Positions 45,907 through 56,151 of a stretch of DNA of 64,000 nt are shown piece by piece. The position numbers and the translations under genes are program-made. Every line of letters begins with the position of its first letter. Position 1 is the stretch's first letter. Below the pieces are notes generated by a model that was given only the letters and a program-made list of their open reading frames with translations, had not been told where the DNA came from and made no database searches. Origin of the DNA: Oceanihabitans sp. IOP_32 (GTDB taxonomy: Bacteria > Bacteroidota > Bacteroidia > Flavobacteriales > Flavobacteriaceae); assembly GCF_009498295.1 (NCBI RefSeq), contig NZ_CP040813.1, positions 2,363,001-2,427,000 of the forward strand, written 5' to 3'.

Positions 45907-48585
45907 GTGAAGATGAAAGTAAAACAAACTAAATACATGCGGTTGTCTGGTTTAGAACCTTTGGTTTTAAACGAAAATAGCAATTTTATAAATGTAGGTG
46001 AGCGCACTAATGTTGCTGGGTCTCGTAAGTTTTTAAGATTGATAAAAGAAGAGAATTATGACGAAGCTTTAGATATTGCACGACATCAGGTTGATGGGGG
46101 TGCTCAGATTTTAGATGTTAATTTTGATGATGGTTTGATTGATGGCAAAGAAGCCATGATACGGTTCTTAAACCTCATTGCAGCCGAGCCAGATATTTGT
46201 AAAGTGCCCATAATGATCGATAGCTCAAAATGGGAGATTATAGAAGCTGGACTTCAAGTGGTGCAAGGTAAATGCGTTGTTAATTCCATTTCTCTAAAAG
46301 AAGGTGAAGCGAATTTTATTTGGGAAGCCAAGCAAATTAAACGTTATGGTGCTGCAGTAATTGTAATGGCTTTTGATGAAGTAGGGCAAGCCGATACTTA
46401 CGAGCGCCGTATAGAAATAGCCAAACGGTCTTATGATATTTTAGTAGATAAAGTGGGTTTTCCTTCTGAAGATATTATTTTCGATTTAAATATATTTCCT
46501 GTAGCCACAGGGATGGAAGAACATCGTAGAAATGCCATAGATTTTATTGAAGCCACACGCTGGGTACGTGAAAACTTACCAAATGTAAGTGTAAGTGGAG
46601 GCGTGAGTAATGTGTCGTTTTCTTTTAGAGGAAATAATGGCGTTCGCGAAGCCATGCACTCTGTGTTTTTATATCATGCCATACAGGCGGGCATGAATAT
46701 AGGTATTGTTAACCCTGCACTTTTAGAGGTTTATGACGATATTCCAAAAGACTTGCTAGAACATGTTGAAGACGTTATTTTAGATCGCAGAGACGATGCT
46801 ACCGAGCGGCTTTTAGATTTTGCCGAAACCGTAAAGGGATCTAAAAAAGAAGCTGGAGCCGATTTGTCTTGGCGAGAAAACCCTTTACAAGACAGAATTA
46901 CTCACGCCTTAGTAAAAGGTATAGATTCTTATATTGTTGAAGATGTTGAGCAAGCTCGACAGGAAGCCAATTCGCCAATAGATGTTATTGAAGGACATTT
47001 AATGACGGGTATGAATGTCGTTGGCGATTTATTTGGAGCTGGTAAAATGTTTTTACCTCAAGTTGTAAAATCTGCAAGGGTTATGAAAAAAGCCGTAGGC
47101 TATCTCAACCCCTTTATTGAAGCAGCAAAAACCGATAAACAAGAACCGGTTGGTAAGATACTTATGGCCACTGTAAAAGGCGATGTTCACGATATTGGTA
47201 AAAATATTGTAAGCGTTGTTTTAGCTTGTAATAATTACGAAATTGTGGATTTAGGTGTCATGGTGCCGCCAGAAAAAATTATTGAAACGGCAATAAGAGA
47301 ACGTGTAGACGCTATTGGTTTGTCTGGCTTAATTACACCATCATTAGATGAAATGGTATATTTAGCCAAAGAAATGCAACGCAACAATCTTGAATTACCT
47401 TTGCTTATAGGGGGAGCAACCACATCAAAAGCACATACTGCAGTTAAGATTGACACCCAATACAACAACGCAGTGGTTCATGTAAACGACGCCTCACGTG
47501 CCGTAACCGTTGTTGGCGATTTGTTGAATAAAAAATCTTCTCAAGACTATGTTGCAAAGTTAAAAAAAGATTATGATGAGTTTCGAACAAAGTTCTTAAA
47601 ACGGGGTAAAGAAAAATCATATATTTCTATTGAAGAAGCCAGAAAAAGAAAATATAAAATTGATTGGAATGCTACCGAAATTGTAAAACCAAATACCTTA
47701 GGTATTCAGGTGTTAGAGCAATTAAGCCTAAAAGAGTTGTTGCCTTTTATAGATTGGAGTCCGTTTTTTAGAAGCTGGGATTTACACGGGAAATTCCCCG
47801 ACATTTTAACCGATAAGGTGGTTGGCGAGCAAGCTACAATTATGTACGAAGAAGCACAGCGCATGATTAAAGTTATTATTGCAAAACAATTGTTTAAACC
47901 TAAAGCAATTTTTGGCTTGTTTGAGGCAAATTCAATTCACCATGATGACATCTCAGTGATAAGAAAAGGAAAGGAAATCGCTGTTTTTAGAACCTTACGC
48001 CAACAATTAAAAAAACGAGAAGGTATTCCAAACCACGCACTAGCAGATTTTATTGCTCCTAAAGATTCTGGGAAAACCGATTATTTAGGTTTGTTTAGTG
48101 TAGGTATTTTTGGTGCACAAGAATTGGCCGAAAGCTATAAGTTAAAAGACGATGACTACAATGCTATTATGGCACAAGCCATAGCAGATAGATTTGCAGA
48201 AGCCTTGGCCGAATATCTACATAAGCAAATACGCATGAAGCACTGGGGGTATGCTGCTAATGAAAATTTAACTAATGACGATCTGATTAAGGAAAGCTAT
48301 AAAGGGATCCGACCAGCGCCGGGGTACCCAGCATGTCCAGATCATCTTGAGAAAGAAACCATCTGGGAATTATTAGATGTGGAAAAACGAATTGGTATTT
48401 CATTAACCGAAAGCTTGGCCATGTGGCCTGCTGCTGCAGTGTCGGGGTATTATTTTGCTAATCCAGAAGCCAAGTATTTCGGATTAGGGAAAATTACAGA
48501 CGATCAGGTTACCGATTATGCTAAACGAAAGGGAATCACTAAAGCAAAAGCCAGAAAGTGGTTGCACGCTAATATTGCAGAGTAA
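45907..48585 (+). CDS. metH: Methionine synthase, pterin/B12/activation modules (split MetH, C-terminal part)
   Basis: An 892-residue protein with the remaining MetH modules in order. Pterin-binding domain: [16 protein letters not shown], then [16 protein letters not shown]. Helical cap followed by the B12-binding domain with the cobalt-ligand motif [11 protein letters not shown] (about residues 422-432) and [15 protein letters not shown]-terminal SAM-dependent reactivation domain with [15 protein letters not shown]. Methyl transfer from 5-methyl-THF to homocysteine; requires the protein encoded 9 bases upstream to bind homocysteine. A cobalamin supply is therefore needed. Confidence 0.95.
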   Translation: MKMKVKQTKYMRLSGLEPLVLNENSNFINVGERTNVAGSRKFLRLIKEENYDEALDIARHQVDGGAQILDVNFDDGLIDGKEAMIRFLNLIAAEPDICKVPIMIDSSKWEIIEAGLQVVQGKCVVNSISLKEGEANFIWEAKQIKRYGAAVIVMAFDEVGQADTYERRIEIAKRSYDILVDKVGFPSEDIIFDLNIFPVATGMEEHRRNAIDFIEATRWVRENLPNVSVSGGVSNVSFSFRGNNGVREAMHSVFLYHAIQAGMNIGIVNPALLEVYDDIPKDLLEHVEDVILDRRDDATERLLDFAETVKGSKKEAGADLSWRENPLQDRITHALVKGIDSYIVEDVEQARQEANSPIDVIEGHLMTGMNVVGDLFGAGKMFLPQVVKSARVMKKAVGYLNPFIEAAKTDKQEPVGKILMATVKGDVHDIGKNIVSVVLACNNYEIVDLGVMVPPEKIIETAIRERVDAIGLSGLITPSLDEMVYLAKEMQRNNLELPLLIGGATTSKAHTAVKIDTQYNNAVVHVNDASRAVTVVGDLLNKKSSQDYVAKLKKDYDEFRTKFLKRGKEKSYISIEEARKRKYKIDWNATEIVKPNTLGIQVLEQLSLKELLPFIDWSPFFRSWDLHGKFPDILTDKVVGEQATIMYEEAQRMIKVIIAKQLFKPKAIFGLFEANSIHHDDISVIRKGKEIAVFRTLRQQLKKREGIPNHALADFIAPKDSGKTDYLGLFSVGIFGAQELAESYKLKDDDYNAIMAQAIADRFAEALAEYLHKQIRMKHWGYAANENLTNDDLIKESYKGIRPAPGYPACPDHLEKETIWELLDVEKRIGISLTESLAMWPAAAVSGYYFANPEAKYFGLGKITDDQVTDYAKRKGITKAKARKWLHANIAE

Positions 48586-48612
48586 ATATCTGTTTATATT
48601 TGCTTACATCTA

Positions 48613-48810
48613 AATGGCATCTTTTTTTTTCTACCACATCTGGCAAAAAAAGACCTGTCGCTGGTAAGCAGGTATAGCAGAAAGCACGAGCCTCGTGGTA
48701 ACAACGAACAAAAAAGCAAGTTGGAATTACTCGTGAGTTCGAAAGCACATAAAATTAAAATAAATACTGATGAGATTTCTGCTGTTGCGGAAAAGATAAA
48801 TAAGAACTAA
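48613..48810 (+). pseudogene. Small disrupted frame between metH and metF (possible frameshift in a T9 run)
   Basis: From 48586 one frame is stop-free for 74 codons and ends EISAVAEKINKN with TAA at 48808-48810, which overlaps the metF ATG by one base (TAATG). That junction type recurs at real gene pairs here. The frame has no ATG, but ATG 48613 lies in a neighbouring frame just before nine Ts (48622-48630); one extra T would join it to the long frame. It could be a small gene broken by indel, a sequencing error in the homopolymer, or chance. I do not recognise the product. Confidence 0.35.
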
Positions 48811-49763
48811 TGAAAGTAACAGAGCATATTGAAAAAGCAAAAGGTAAAACCTTGTTTTCTTTTGAAATTATACCACCAAAAAAAGGGAATAATATTCAAG
48901 AATTATATGATAATATAGATCCTTTAATGGAATTTAATCCACCTTTTATTGATGTGACAACTTCTAGAGAGGAGTTTGTGTACATTGAAAAGGAAGGTTT
49001 GTTCGATAGGAAAATTACCAGAATGCGACCTGGCACTCTTGGTATCTGTGCTGCCATAAAACACAAGTATAATGTAGATACGGTGCCGCATGTGTTATGT
49101 GGAGGATTTACTAAAGAAGAAACCGAATACTTATTGGTAGATTGTCATTATTTAGGTATTAATAACGTCATGGCTCTTCGCGGTGATGCCATGAAAGGAG
49201 AACAGTATTTTAAACCAACAAAAGGGGGACATACTTATGCCACTCAACTGGTAGAACAAATGCAAAATTTAAATTCTGGTAAGTATTTACACGGTATTTT
49301 AGAAGCAAACCATAAAGCCGATTTCTGTATTGGTGTTGCTGGATATCCAGAAAAACATTTAGAAGCCCCCTCGATGAAAACCGATTTAAAGCGCTTAAAA
49401 GAAAAAGTGGATGCTGGTGCCAATTATGTGGTTACTCAAATGTTTTTTGATAATAAAAAATACTTCGAGTTTGTAGAAGCGGCCCAGAAAGAAGGCATTA
49501 ATGTGCCCATTATCCCCGGGATTAAGCCCATTGCGGTAAACCGCCATTTGCAGCTGTTACCACAGGTTTTTAAAATCGATTTGCCAGAAGCTTTAATTAC
49601 CGAGGTGGAAAAATGTAAAGATAATAAGCAAGTGCGCCAAGTGGGGGTGGAGTGGTGTATCCAGCAATCTAAAGAATTGTTAGATGCAGGAGTACCCGTG
49701 TTACATTATTACTCTATGGGTAAAAGTGATAATATACATGCAATTGCCAAGGCGCTGTTTTAA
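48810..49763 (+). CDS. metF: 5,10-Methylenetetrahydrofolate reductase
   Basis: FAD-dependent reduction of methylene-THF to 5-methyl-THF, the methyl donor for the MetH pair upstream. The 317-residue TIM-barrel protein has FSFEIIPPKKGNNIQEL near the start, the folate/FAD residues in DVTTSREEF and LRGDAMKGE, and NYVVTQMFFDNKKYFEFV. ATG 48810 overlaps the stop of the frame upstream. Together with split metH it forms the methionine operon behind the second SAM riboswitch. Confidence 0.95.
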   Translation: MKVTEHIEKAKGKTLFSFEIIPPKKGNNIQELYDNIDPLMEFNPPFIDVTTSREEFVYIEKEGLFDRKITRMRPGTLGICAAIKHKYNVDTVPHVLCGGFTKEETEYLLVDCHYLGINNVMALRGDAMKGEQYFKPTKGGHTYATQLVEQMQNLNSGKYLHGILEANHKADFCIGVAGYPEKHLEAPSMKTDLKRLKEKVDAGANYVVTQMFFDNKKYFEFVEAAQKEGINVPIIPGIKPIAVNRHLQLLPQVFKIDLPEALITEVEKCKDNKQVRQVGVEWCIQQSKELLDAGVPVLHYYSMGKSDNIHAIAKALF

Positions 49764-49790
49764 CCAAGCCGTCCTATAGAGAAATTATAG

Positions 49791-50891
49791 ATGAAATTAT
49801 TTCATACGTTTATTTTTTGTTTTACTTTTTTAACGGTGTTTTCGCAAGAAAATAGTAAGGCATCTTATATTGATGTCAATTATTTTAAGGGAAATATTGC
49901 ACTTCACAATAACGATATCTTACATTTAATTAAAGGGCGCCCCGAAGGTTATATTTTGAGTTGGAACAAGAAAACATTTGGTTTTAACGATTGGGAGCAA
50001 CGCTATAATTATCCAGATTTGGGTCTGTCGTTTGTGTATCAAAATTTAAAAAATGAAGTTTTGGGTGAGGTGTCTGGACTGTATGCTCATTATAATTTTT
50101 ATTTTTTACAACGGCATGTCATGTTGCGCATTGGTCAAGGCTTGGCCTTTACTGAAAATCCCTACGATAAAGTTGATAATTTCCGAAACATTGCCTTTGG
50201 CTCTAAAATAATGAGCGGGACTTATCTTATGCTTAATTATAAAAAGGAGCGTATTATAGATAGGTTTGGTTTACAAGCTGGTTTTACCTTACTCCATTAT
50301 TCTAACGCAAACATAAAAGCTCCCAACACTAGTATAAACACGGTAACTCTTAATTTGGGGCTTACTTATAATTTAGAAGATCAAGCGCCTGAATATATTG
50401 CAACAGTTTCGAATGCTAAAAACGAAACATATACGCAACCTTTAAAGTATAATATGGTATTTAGAACTGGGATTAATGAGAGCGATGTGGTGGGTAGCGG
50501 ACAATATGCATTTTATATTCTCTCGGCTTATGCCGATAAAAGAATTACCCGTAAAAGTGCTTTGCAACTTGGGACAGATGTGTTTTTTTCAAACTTTCTA
50601 AAAGAACTTATTTATTATAAAAGTGTGTCTTTTCCAGAAGAAAACGTCACTGGCAATGAAGACTATAAACGTGTTGGTGTTTTTGCTGGGCACGAATTGT
50701 TTATTAATAAAACCTCGGTGGTTAGCCAATTCGGATACTACGTCTATTATCCCTTTGATTTTGAAGGCAAAACCTATTTAAGAATAGGTTTGAAGCGCTA
50801 CTTTAGCACGAAATGGTTTGGGGCCATAACCTTAAAATCGCATGGAGCCAAAGCGGAAGCCTTAGAATTTGGTCTTGGGGTTAGGTTGTAA
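49791..50891 (+). CDS. Acyloxyacyl hydrolase (PagL-like lipid A 3-O-deacylase) family outer-membrane protein
   Basis: A 366-residue exported barrel protein. The signal peptide is MKLFHTFIFCFTFLTVFSQ. The PagL catalytic signature HYSNANIKAPN (His and Ser of the H-x-S-N motif) lies around residue 168, within the strand LQAGFTLLHYSN. Strands continue to the C-terminal residues EFGLGVRL. The likely job is removal of an acyl chain from lipid A in the outer membrane, altering surface properties. It lies 28 bases after metF; whether it shares that transcript is unclear. Confidence 0.8.
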   Translation: MKLFHTFIFCFTFLTVFSQENSKASYIDVNYFKGNIALHNNDILHLIKGRPEGYILSWNKKTFGFNDWEQRYNYPDLGLSFVYQNLKNEVLGEVSGLYAHYNFYFLQRHVMLRIGQGLAFTENPYDKVDNFRNIAFGSKIMSGTYLMLNYKKERIIDRFGLQAGFTLLHYSNANIKAPNTSINTVTLNLGLTYNLEDQAPEYIATVSNAKNETYTQPLKYNMVFRTGINESDVVGSGQYAFYILSAYADKRITRKSALQLGTDVFFSNFLKELIYYKSVSFPEENVTGNEDYKRVGVFAGHELFINKTSVVSQFGYYVYYPFDFEGKTYLRIGLKRYFSTKWFGAITLKSHGAKAEALEFGLGVRL

Positions 50892-51125
50892 AAAACTCAG
50901 GTTAATTGTAGGTTGTGTTTTATAGATGATGTGTATTTTTAACACTTGTAATAACCTGACCTTAAACGATAAGCTTATCTCTAAATCAAATGCTTTATAG
51001 GAAATTGTAAAGCCTTAATTTCATTGAAGTTTTGAAGTTTTTTTTATGTTAAATAATATGATATTTGTCATGTATTAACAAGTTAAAGTTATTTAATTTT
51101 AATGATGAATTTAAATTAGAATATT

Positions 51126-51542
51126 ATGAAAAAAAGAACGCCAGTTTCAGAAATAATGTCAAAAAAAATAATCGCCTTAACACGTACAGACGATTTATAC
51201 ACCGCCGAAAAACTTTTCAAGAAACATAAAATCAGACATATTCCAGTGGTGTCTCAAGAATCTATAATCGGCATGCTGAGTTATTCTGATTTGCTGAGAA
51301 TTAGTTTTGCCGATGCTGTAAATGACGAGAATGAAGTGGACTCAGTGGTTTATGATATGTTTACTATCGAGCAAGTTATGAGCAAAAATCTGGTAACTGT
51401 TAGTAGTACAACAACTATTAAAGAAGTGGCAGAAATTCTTTCTGAAAAAGAATTCCATGCCCTTCCTGTAGTAGACGATTCTGTGTTAGTTGGTATCGTT
51501 ACGACTACCGATTTAATTAACTTTTTGCTAAAACAATTTTAA
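51126..51542 (+). CDS. Two-CBS-domain protein
   Basis: A 138-residue protein made almost entirely of two tandem CBS motifs. The first is PVSEIMSKKIIALTRTDDLYTAEKLFKKHKIRHIPVV ... GMLSYSDLL (residues 5-58); the second is TIEQVMSKNLVTVSSTTTIKEVAEILSEKEFHALPVVDD ... GIVTTTDLI (79-132). Such stand-alone pairs bind adenine nucleotides and act as energy or ligand sensors; the partner is unknown. Its stop codon overlaps that of rpe on the other strand. Confidence 0.9.
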   Translation: MKKRTPVSEIMSKKIIALTRTDDLYTAEKLFKKHKIRHIPVVSQESIIGMLSYSDLLRISFADAVNDENEVDSVVYDMFTIEQVMSKNLVTVSSTTTIKEVAEILSEKEFHALPVVDDSVLVGIVTTTDLINFLLKQF

Positions 51543-52201
51543 GAATTAGCAATGGCTCTTAAGTTTTTAATGGTTTCAATTTGGTTATTGCTTTTAAAAA
51601 CATAACTGCCTGCAACTAGTACATCGGCACCTGCTTTTGTTAAGGCCTTAGCATTTTTATCTGTAACTCCACCATCTATTTCAATGAGTGTCGATGCACC
51701 TTTTCGCTGTATTAATGCCTTAAGTTGTTCCACTTTGTTGTACGTATTCTCTATAAAGCTTTGGCCACCAAAACCGGGGTTTACACTCATTAAACACACG
51801 AGATCTATGTCGTTAATCGTATCTTCTAAAACGTTTATGTTGGTGTGCGGATTTAATGCAACACCGGCCTTCATACCTTCACTTTTAATAGCTTGAAGGG
51901 TGCGGTGTAAATGGGTGCAAGCCTCGTAGTGCACGGTAAGAACATGACTGCCTAACTCTGCAAATGTTTTAATATAGCGATCAGGATTCACGATCATTAA
52001 ATGCACATCGATAGTTTTTTTTGCGTGTTTAGCAATCGCTTCTAAAACGGGCATACCAAAAGAAATGTTTGGTACAAAAACCCCATCCATAATATCGATA
52101 TGAAACCAATCGGCTTCACTTTGGTTAACCATTTCTATGTCGCGTTGTAAGTTTGCAAAGTCTGCAGCTAAAATTGAGGGTGCTATTAGTTTAGAGCTCA
52201 T
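51539..52201 (-). CDS. rpe: Ribulose-phosphate 3-epimerase
   Basis: Interconverts ribulose 5-phosphate and xylulose 5-phosphate in the pentose phosphate pathway. The 220-residue TIM barrel has APSILAADFANL at the start, WFHIDIMDGVFVPN with metal-ligand His and Asp, VDVHLM-like IDVHLMIVNP, and VNPGFGGQSFIE. The catalytic C-terminal IEIDGGVTDKNA is present. It lies downstream of the BLUF gene on the minus strand and converges on the CBS gene with a 4-base overlap of 3' ends. Confidence 0.95.
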   Translation of the reverse strand: MSSKLIAPSILAADFANLQRDIEMVNQSEADWFHIDIMDGVFVPNISFGMPVLEAIAKHAKKTIDVHLMIVNPDRYIKTFAELGSHVLTVHYEACTHLHRTLQAIKSEGMKAGVALNPHTNINVLEDTINDIDLVCLMSVNPGFGGQSFIENTYNKVEQLKALIQRKGASTLIEIDGGVTDKNAKALTKAGADVLVAGSYVFKSNNQIETIKNLRAIANS

Positions 52202-52243
52202 ATTGTATTTAATTTAACGTACAAAAATAACGACTTTGTCTTG

Positions 52244-52663
52244 TTAATTGAGTTTTTTGTCAATAAAGTTTTCAACCATAATAATAACCTTGTTTGCTAC
52301 TGCATTTTCTGCTGCGCGTAGCCAAGTTAAATAGTCTTGTAGCTTGTTTAGTGTTTCTTTACTATCAATAAAAGTAAAACCAAAATTATAATCTTCGAAG
52401 ATGCGATGCTCTATAGTAGTATCAATAACCTTGAAAATATTTTTGTGCCTTTGGTCGTGTTTTATGGTTTCAAAAGCCTCATCGACAATGTTTTTTTCAC
52501 CTTCAAGAACTTGTAAAAAATTTTTATTCTTGTAGATGAGCACGCCAGTAATATCTCGTTTCAAATTGTTGGCCTTAGCTTTTGTGTGAAGTTTTTTTAA
52601 TTCGTCTAAGGTATCGCATCCATTGGAGTCACTTATATAACATATCGTCTTATTCATGTGCAC
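52244..52663 (-). CDS. BLUF-domain blue-light photoreceptor
   Basis: A stand-alone 139-residue BLUF domain that would bind FAD and sense blue light. The flavin-interacting Tyr is Y9 (ICYISDS), Asn is N33, and the glutamine of the photocycle is Q51 in KNKNFLQVLEGEKN; DITGVLIY and the DQRHKNIF segment are typical. Key deviation: where family members such as AppA have W-x-M in the fifth strand, this protein has Y92-N-F94 (FEDYNFGFTF). No output domain is fused, so signalling would be through a partner. An alternative start two codons downstream (MNK) is equally plausible. Confidence 0.88.
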   Translation of the reverse strand: MHMNKTICYISDSNGCDTLDELKKLHTKAKANNLKRDITGVLIYKNKNFLQVLEGEKNIVDEAFETIKHDQRHKNIFKVIDTTIEHRIFEDYNFGFTFIDSKETLNKLQDYLTWLRAAENAVANKVIIMVENFIDKKLN

Positions 52664-52765
52664 TAATTTTTTTCAGCTAAGGGTTAAGTTTTGTGTTTGA
52701 AACGCCAGTCGAGTTTATTGATATGTTTTGCGCATCGAACGTGTGAAGTTACTAAAAAAAAAATT

Positions 52766-52798
52766 ATCAAAAAAACCCTTGGTAATCAGCCAAGGGTT
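52766..52798 (-). terminator. Intrinsic terminator of rpoD
   Basis: On the minus strand AACCCTTGG (52798-52790) pairs with CCAAGGGTT (52782-52774), a perfect 9-bp stem, followed by a run of Ts. It separates rpoD from the BLUF gene. Confidence 0.88.
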
Positions 52799-52863
52799 CA
52801 TTCATCAATCAAAAAACGAACAGTTCTTTAAAACTGTTTGTCACGTTTATTTAGGTTGAAATT

Positions 52864-53727
52864 TTAACCTAAATATGTTTTCAGTATTTTACTTCTAGAA
52901 GTGTGCTTTAATCTTCTTATCGCTTTTTCTTTTATTTGTCTTACGCGCTCACGAGTTAAATCGAATGTTTCTCCAATTTCTTCAAGCGTCATAGGGTGTT
53001 GACTTCCCAAACCAAAGTATAAGCGGATAACGTCTGCCTCACGCGGAGTTAAAGTTTCTAAAGCGCGCTCAATTTCTGTACGCAGCGATTCGTGTAATAA
53101 CTCTTTGTCTGGATTTGGAGATTCACCACTATTTAAAACATCGTATAAGTTAGAATCTTCTCCTTCAACTAACGGCGCATCCATACTTACATGGCGACCA
53201 GAGTTTTTCATAGATTCTTTAACGTCGTTAATAGTCATATCCAATTCTTTAGCAATTTCTTCTGCAGAAGGTGGACGTTCGTGACTTTGCTCTAAAAAGG
53301 CAAATGTTTTATTAATTTTGTTAATTGAACCAATTTTATTTAATGGTAAGCGAACAATACGAGATTGCTCGGCTAAAGCCTGAAGAATGGATTGACGAAT
53401 CCACCAAACAGCGTACGAAATAAATTTAAAACCACGTGTTTCATCAAAACGTTGAGCAGCTTTAATTAATCCTAAATTACCTTCATTAATTAAATCTGGT
53501 AAGGTAAGACCTTGATTTTGGTATTGCTTAGCTACCGATACAACAAAACGTAAATTAGCTTTGGTTAATTTCTCTAAGGCGATTTGATCTCCAGCCTTAA
53601 TACGTTGTGCTAATTCTACTTCTTCGTCTGCGGTAATTAAGTCAACTTTTCCAATTTCTTGAAGGTATTTATCTAAAGATGCTGTTTCTCTGTTGGTAAC
53701 CTGCTTCGTAATTTTAAGTTGTCTCAT
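52864..53727 (-). CDS. rpoD: Primary RNA polymerase sigma factor (RpoD/SigA type)
   Basis: A 287-residue sigma-70, short because region 1.1 is missing, as in Bacteroidota. Region 1.2 is [16 protein letters not shown]; region 2 is [33 protein letters not shown] ... [21 protein letters not shown]; region 3 follows; region 4 is [27 protein letters not shown]. It should read the TTTG / TAnnTTTG promoters seen in this window. An AAGGAG sequence 8 bases before ATG (53741-53736) is a good Shine-Dalgarno match, uncommon in this phylum. Confidence 0.96.
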   Translation of the reverse strand: MRQLKITKQVTNRETASLDKYLQEIGKVDLITADEEVELAQRIKAGDQIALEKLTKANLRFVVSVAKQYQNQGLTLPDLINEGNLGLIKAAQRFDETRGFKFISYAVWWIRQSILQALAEQSRIVRLPLNKIGSINKINKTFAFLEQSHERPPSAEEIAKELDMTINDVKESMKNSGRHVSMDAPLVEGEDSNLYDVLNSGESPNPDKELLHESLRTEIERALETLTPREADVIRLYFGLGSQHPMTLEEIGETFDLTRERVRQIKEKAIRRLKHTSRSKILKTYLG

Positions 53728-54185
53728 GTAATATTCTCCTTTTTTTTATAATTTCTATTCTTAATGCTATGGTTATACGTAGCAATACCTAATAATGTTA
53801 CAAGAAAGTCGATAATTTTTCAAATTGCATTAGTTTACTTTAAAAAAGCTATATTTAACGGTTTTATATTAGCTGGCATTTTTTATTTTTGTTTTCGCAT
53901 CGTTTATTTGTAAAACGCAGGCAAGGCATTTATGCTGTTGGGCTTTGTGTTTTGCTATAGTCAATGTCGGTTTTAATTAATAAACTATTTTTGTTATTTG
54001 ACGAGAGCCTCGTTTATACTGTTAATTTTAATGGCATGAAAATACCAGATACCCCTAAATTAAGCATGCACTTACCTACAAAAGGCCTGTATATCAGTTC
54101 TATTGGCTTAGAAATAAAATTATAGTGTTTATTCTTTTTTCTAATACTCTAGAGCCTTAAATTTACCAGCCATAAATTTGAATGA
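53728..54185. other. Intergenic region between rpoD and a histidine kinase
   Basis: 458 AT-rich bases between divergent genes; no gene or RNA seen. TAAATTTG just before the kinase start (about 54172-54179) matches the -7 box, but its position would give a nearly leaderless message. Confidence 0.4.
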
Positions 54186-55697
54186 ATGAAATTTATAAAA
54201 CAAGCATTTGATAATGATTTGTATTTAGCATTAATGGTTAAAATTATCAGCTTATGTACACTCATATTCATTGTGGTTTACTTTTTTTTCGGACTCTATA
54301 AAGAGCAAAATACATATGCTAAAATTATTAAAGAAAAGGCTGAATGTGAAAAGATTATAAACGAAATTCGTCAAAATTCAGAGGATTTAACCCGTTTAGC
54401 GAGGTTGTACACCAATACCAAAGACAGTCTTTTTCGAGATCAATATTTTGAGGTTTTAAATATTAACAAGGGTCAAGCTCCAAGGCCAGAAAAATTTAAC
54501 AGAATTTATTGGAATGTATTAACCACAAAAGATCATCGAGAACCGCCATTTACGAAACGAAAAAACATATCGGCAAACAAATTAATTGATGATGCGAGTT
54601 TTGACGACCGAGAGCGGGCTGCTATAAAAAAAGCCCTGCAGTTTTCGTTTGCATTAACAAATCTTGAAATGGAATCCTTTTTAGTACTCGAAGGTAATAC
54701 AGCAATAGGAGAGATGCCAAACCAAGAGAAGGCGGTTAGTATGGTTAATTCTGAGCATTACCATACCCAGATAATTTCCATTATGGAGCAACTCAATAAG
54801 GCTTATAATTTATTAGAAACACGAGTAGAAAACAATTTAAACGGTTTAAATAAGAAAATTAATAAGACGATTATTTTAATAGCAATAATTTTTGTGGTCA
54901 TTGTATTAACCATGTTGAATATTATTGCATCTGCGTCAAATTTAAAAAAAGAAACCATAAGTCAGTTAAAAATTTCGGTCGAGGAGAAAACCGAAGAGTT
55001 AACAGCCTTAAACACCTCAAAAAATTTGTTTTTTTCCATTATCGCTCACGATTTAAAAGGACCATTTAATTCTTTAATAGGTTTTAGCGATGTGCTGTAC
55101 GATCAAGTAAAAGTGAGTAAAAATGAAGGCTTGCTTGAGTCTGTTGAGATTATTAAAAATGTTTCTCAAAATACTTTCGAGCTGTTACAGAATCTTCTAG
55201 AGTGGGCTCAAATGCAGAGTGGAAGACTTGAGTTTAATCGCGAAAACATTAGAATAGACCAAGTTATAAACGATGTGTTAAAAGTATTGGCGTTACAGTC
55301 CAAACAAAAGAATATTACCATTAATGTGTCAATCGACCAACCAGACACCTTGGTTTATGCCGATAAAAATATGATTAGTACAGTGCTTCGAAATCTTATT
55401 TCGAATGCTGTAAAATACAGTTATGAAAATAGTAGTATTGATGTAACGTGCAGTGTAGAAAACCATGCTGTTAAAATTAGTGTGGCAGATCAAGGTGTGG
55501 GGATTGCCAAAGAGGCTCTAGAAAACCTTTTTAAAACCAAGTACGCTCAAAAAACCTTAGGGACATCAGGTGAGAAAGGTACAGGTATAGGTCTTATTCT
55601 TTCCAAAGATTTCATAGAAAAACACAACGGAAGTATTTGGGTAGAAAGTGAATTAGGCAAGGGTTCTACATTTATATTTACAATACCTTTTGTTTAG
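54186..55697 (+). CDS. Membrane sensor histidine kinase
   Basis: A 503-residue orphan kinase. A membrane segment lies at about residues 15-37 and a second at 228-249, enclosing a ~190-residue extracytoplasmic sensing region with no recognised domain. The dimerisation/phosphoacceptor motif is FFSIIAHDLKGPFNSLIGF with H288. The ATPase domain shows the N box NLISNAVKYS, G1 ADQGVGIAKEAL and G2 GEKGTGIGLILSKDFIEKHNG. No receiver domain and no adjacent response regulator are seen, so the partner must be elsewhere. Confidence 0.93.
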   Translation: MKFIKQAFDNDLYLALMVKIISLCTLIFIVVYFFFGLYKEQNTYAKIIKEKAECEKIINEIRQNSEDLTRLARLYTNTKDSLFRDQYFEVLNINKGQAPRPEKFNRIYWNVLTTKDHREPPFTKRKNISANKLIDDASFDDRERAAIKKALQFSFALTNLEMESFLVLEGNTAIGEMPNQEKAVSMVNSEHYHTQIISIMEQLNKAYNLLETRVENNLNGLNKKINKTIILIAIIFVVIVLTMLNIIASASNLKKETISQLKISVEEKTEELTALNTSKNLFFSIIAHDLKGPFNSLIGFSDVLYDQVKVSKNEGLLESVEIIKNVSQNTFELLQNLLEWAQMQSGRLEFNRENIRIDQVINDVLKVLALQSKQKNITINVSIDQPDTLVYADKNMISTVLRNLISNAVKYSYENSSIDVTCSVENHAVKISVADQGVGIAKEALENLFKTKYAQKTLGTSGEKGTGIGLILSKDFIEKHNGSIWVESELGKGSTFIFTIPFV

Positions 55698-56151
55698 TGG
55701 CACAAAAACCTGCTCAAAAAGCCTGCTAAATATGCCGTTTTTTTAGAGGTTTATACACTGCTTTTTTTAGTTCGTTTTTAGCTTGTAATCACAATTTTAG
55801 CATCAATAAATAGAGTTCTTTATTTAGGTTTAATTAAAATGCGGGTGTAAAAAATTCTAATTATTGAATAAAACCACGTTTTTATTAGCTTTATTTTAAA
55901 ATAACTTGTTCTGTTTTTGCGAGCTTTTCATCGCTTTTTTTCTTTCAAATATTTAGAGACTTCTGCAGTTTTCTGGCTAAACATTGCATTTATAAGTTAG
56001 GGTTTTGAGAATATGATTATAATGCCTTTCTTTGCCCAAAATTTTTAGTGCTGCTTTTAGGGGTTTTTGCAATAATGCGATACCAAGCGAAACTCTTAAA
56101 AGTAGCACGAATTAAACTTATAAACTTAAATTATTAACGTAAATTAAAATT
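55698..56151. other. Intergenic region, no gene seen
   Basis: 454 AT-rich bases between the kinase and the OFA transporter. No coding frame, RNA or clear terminator was recognised. Confidence 0.45.
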
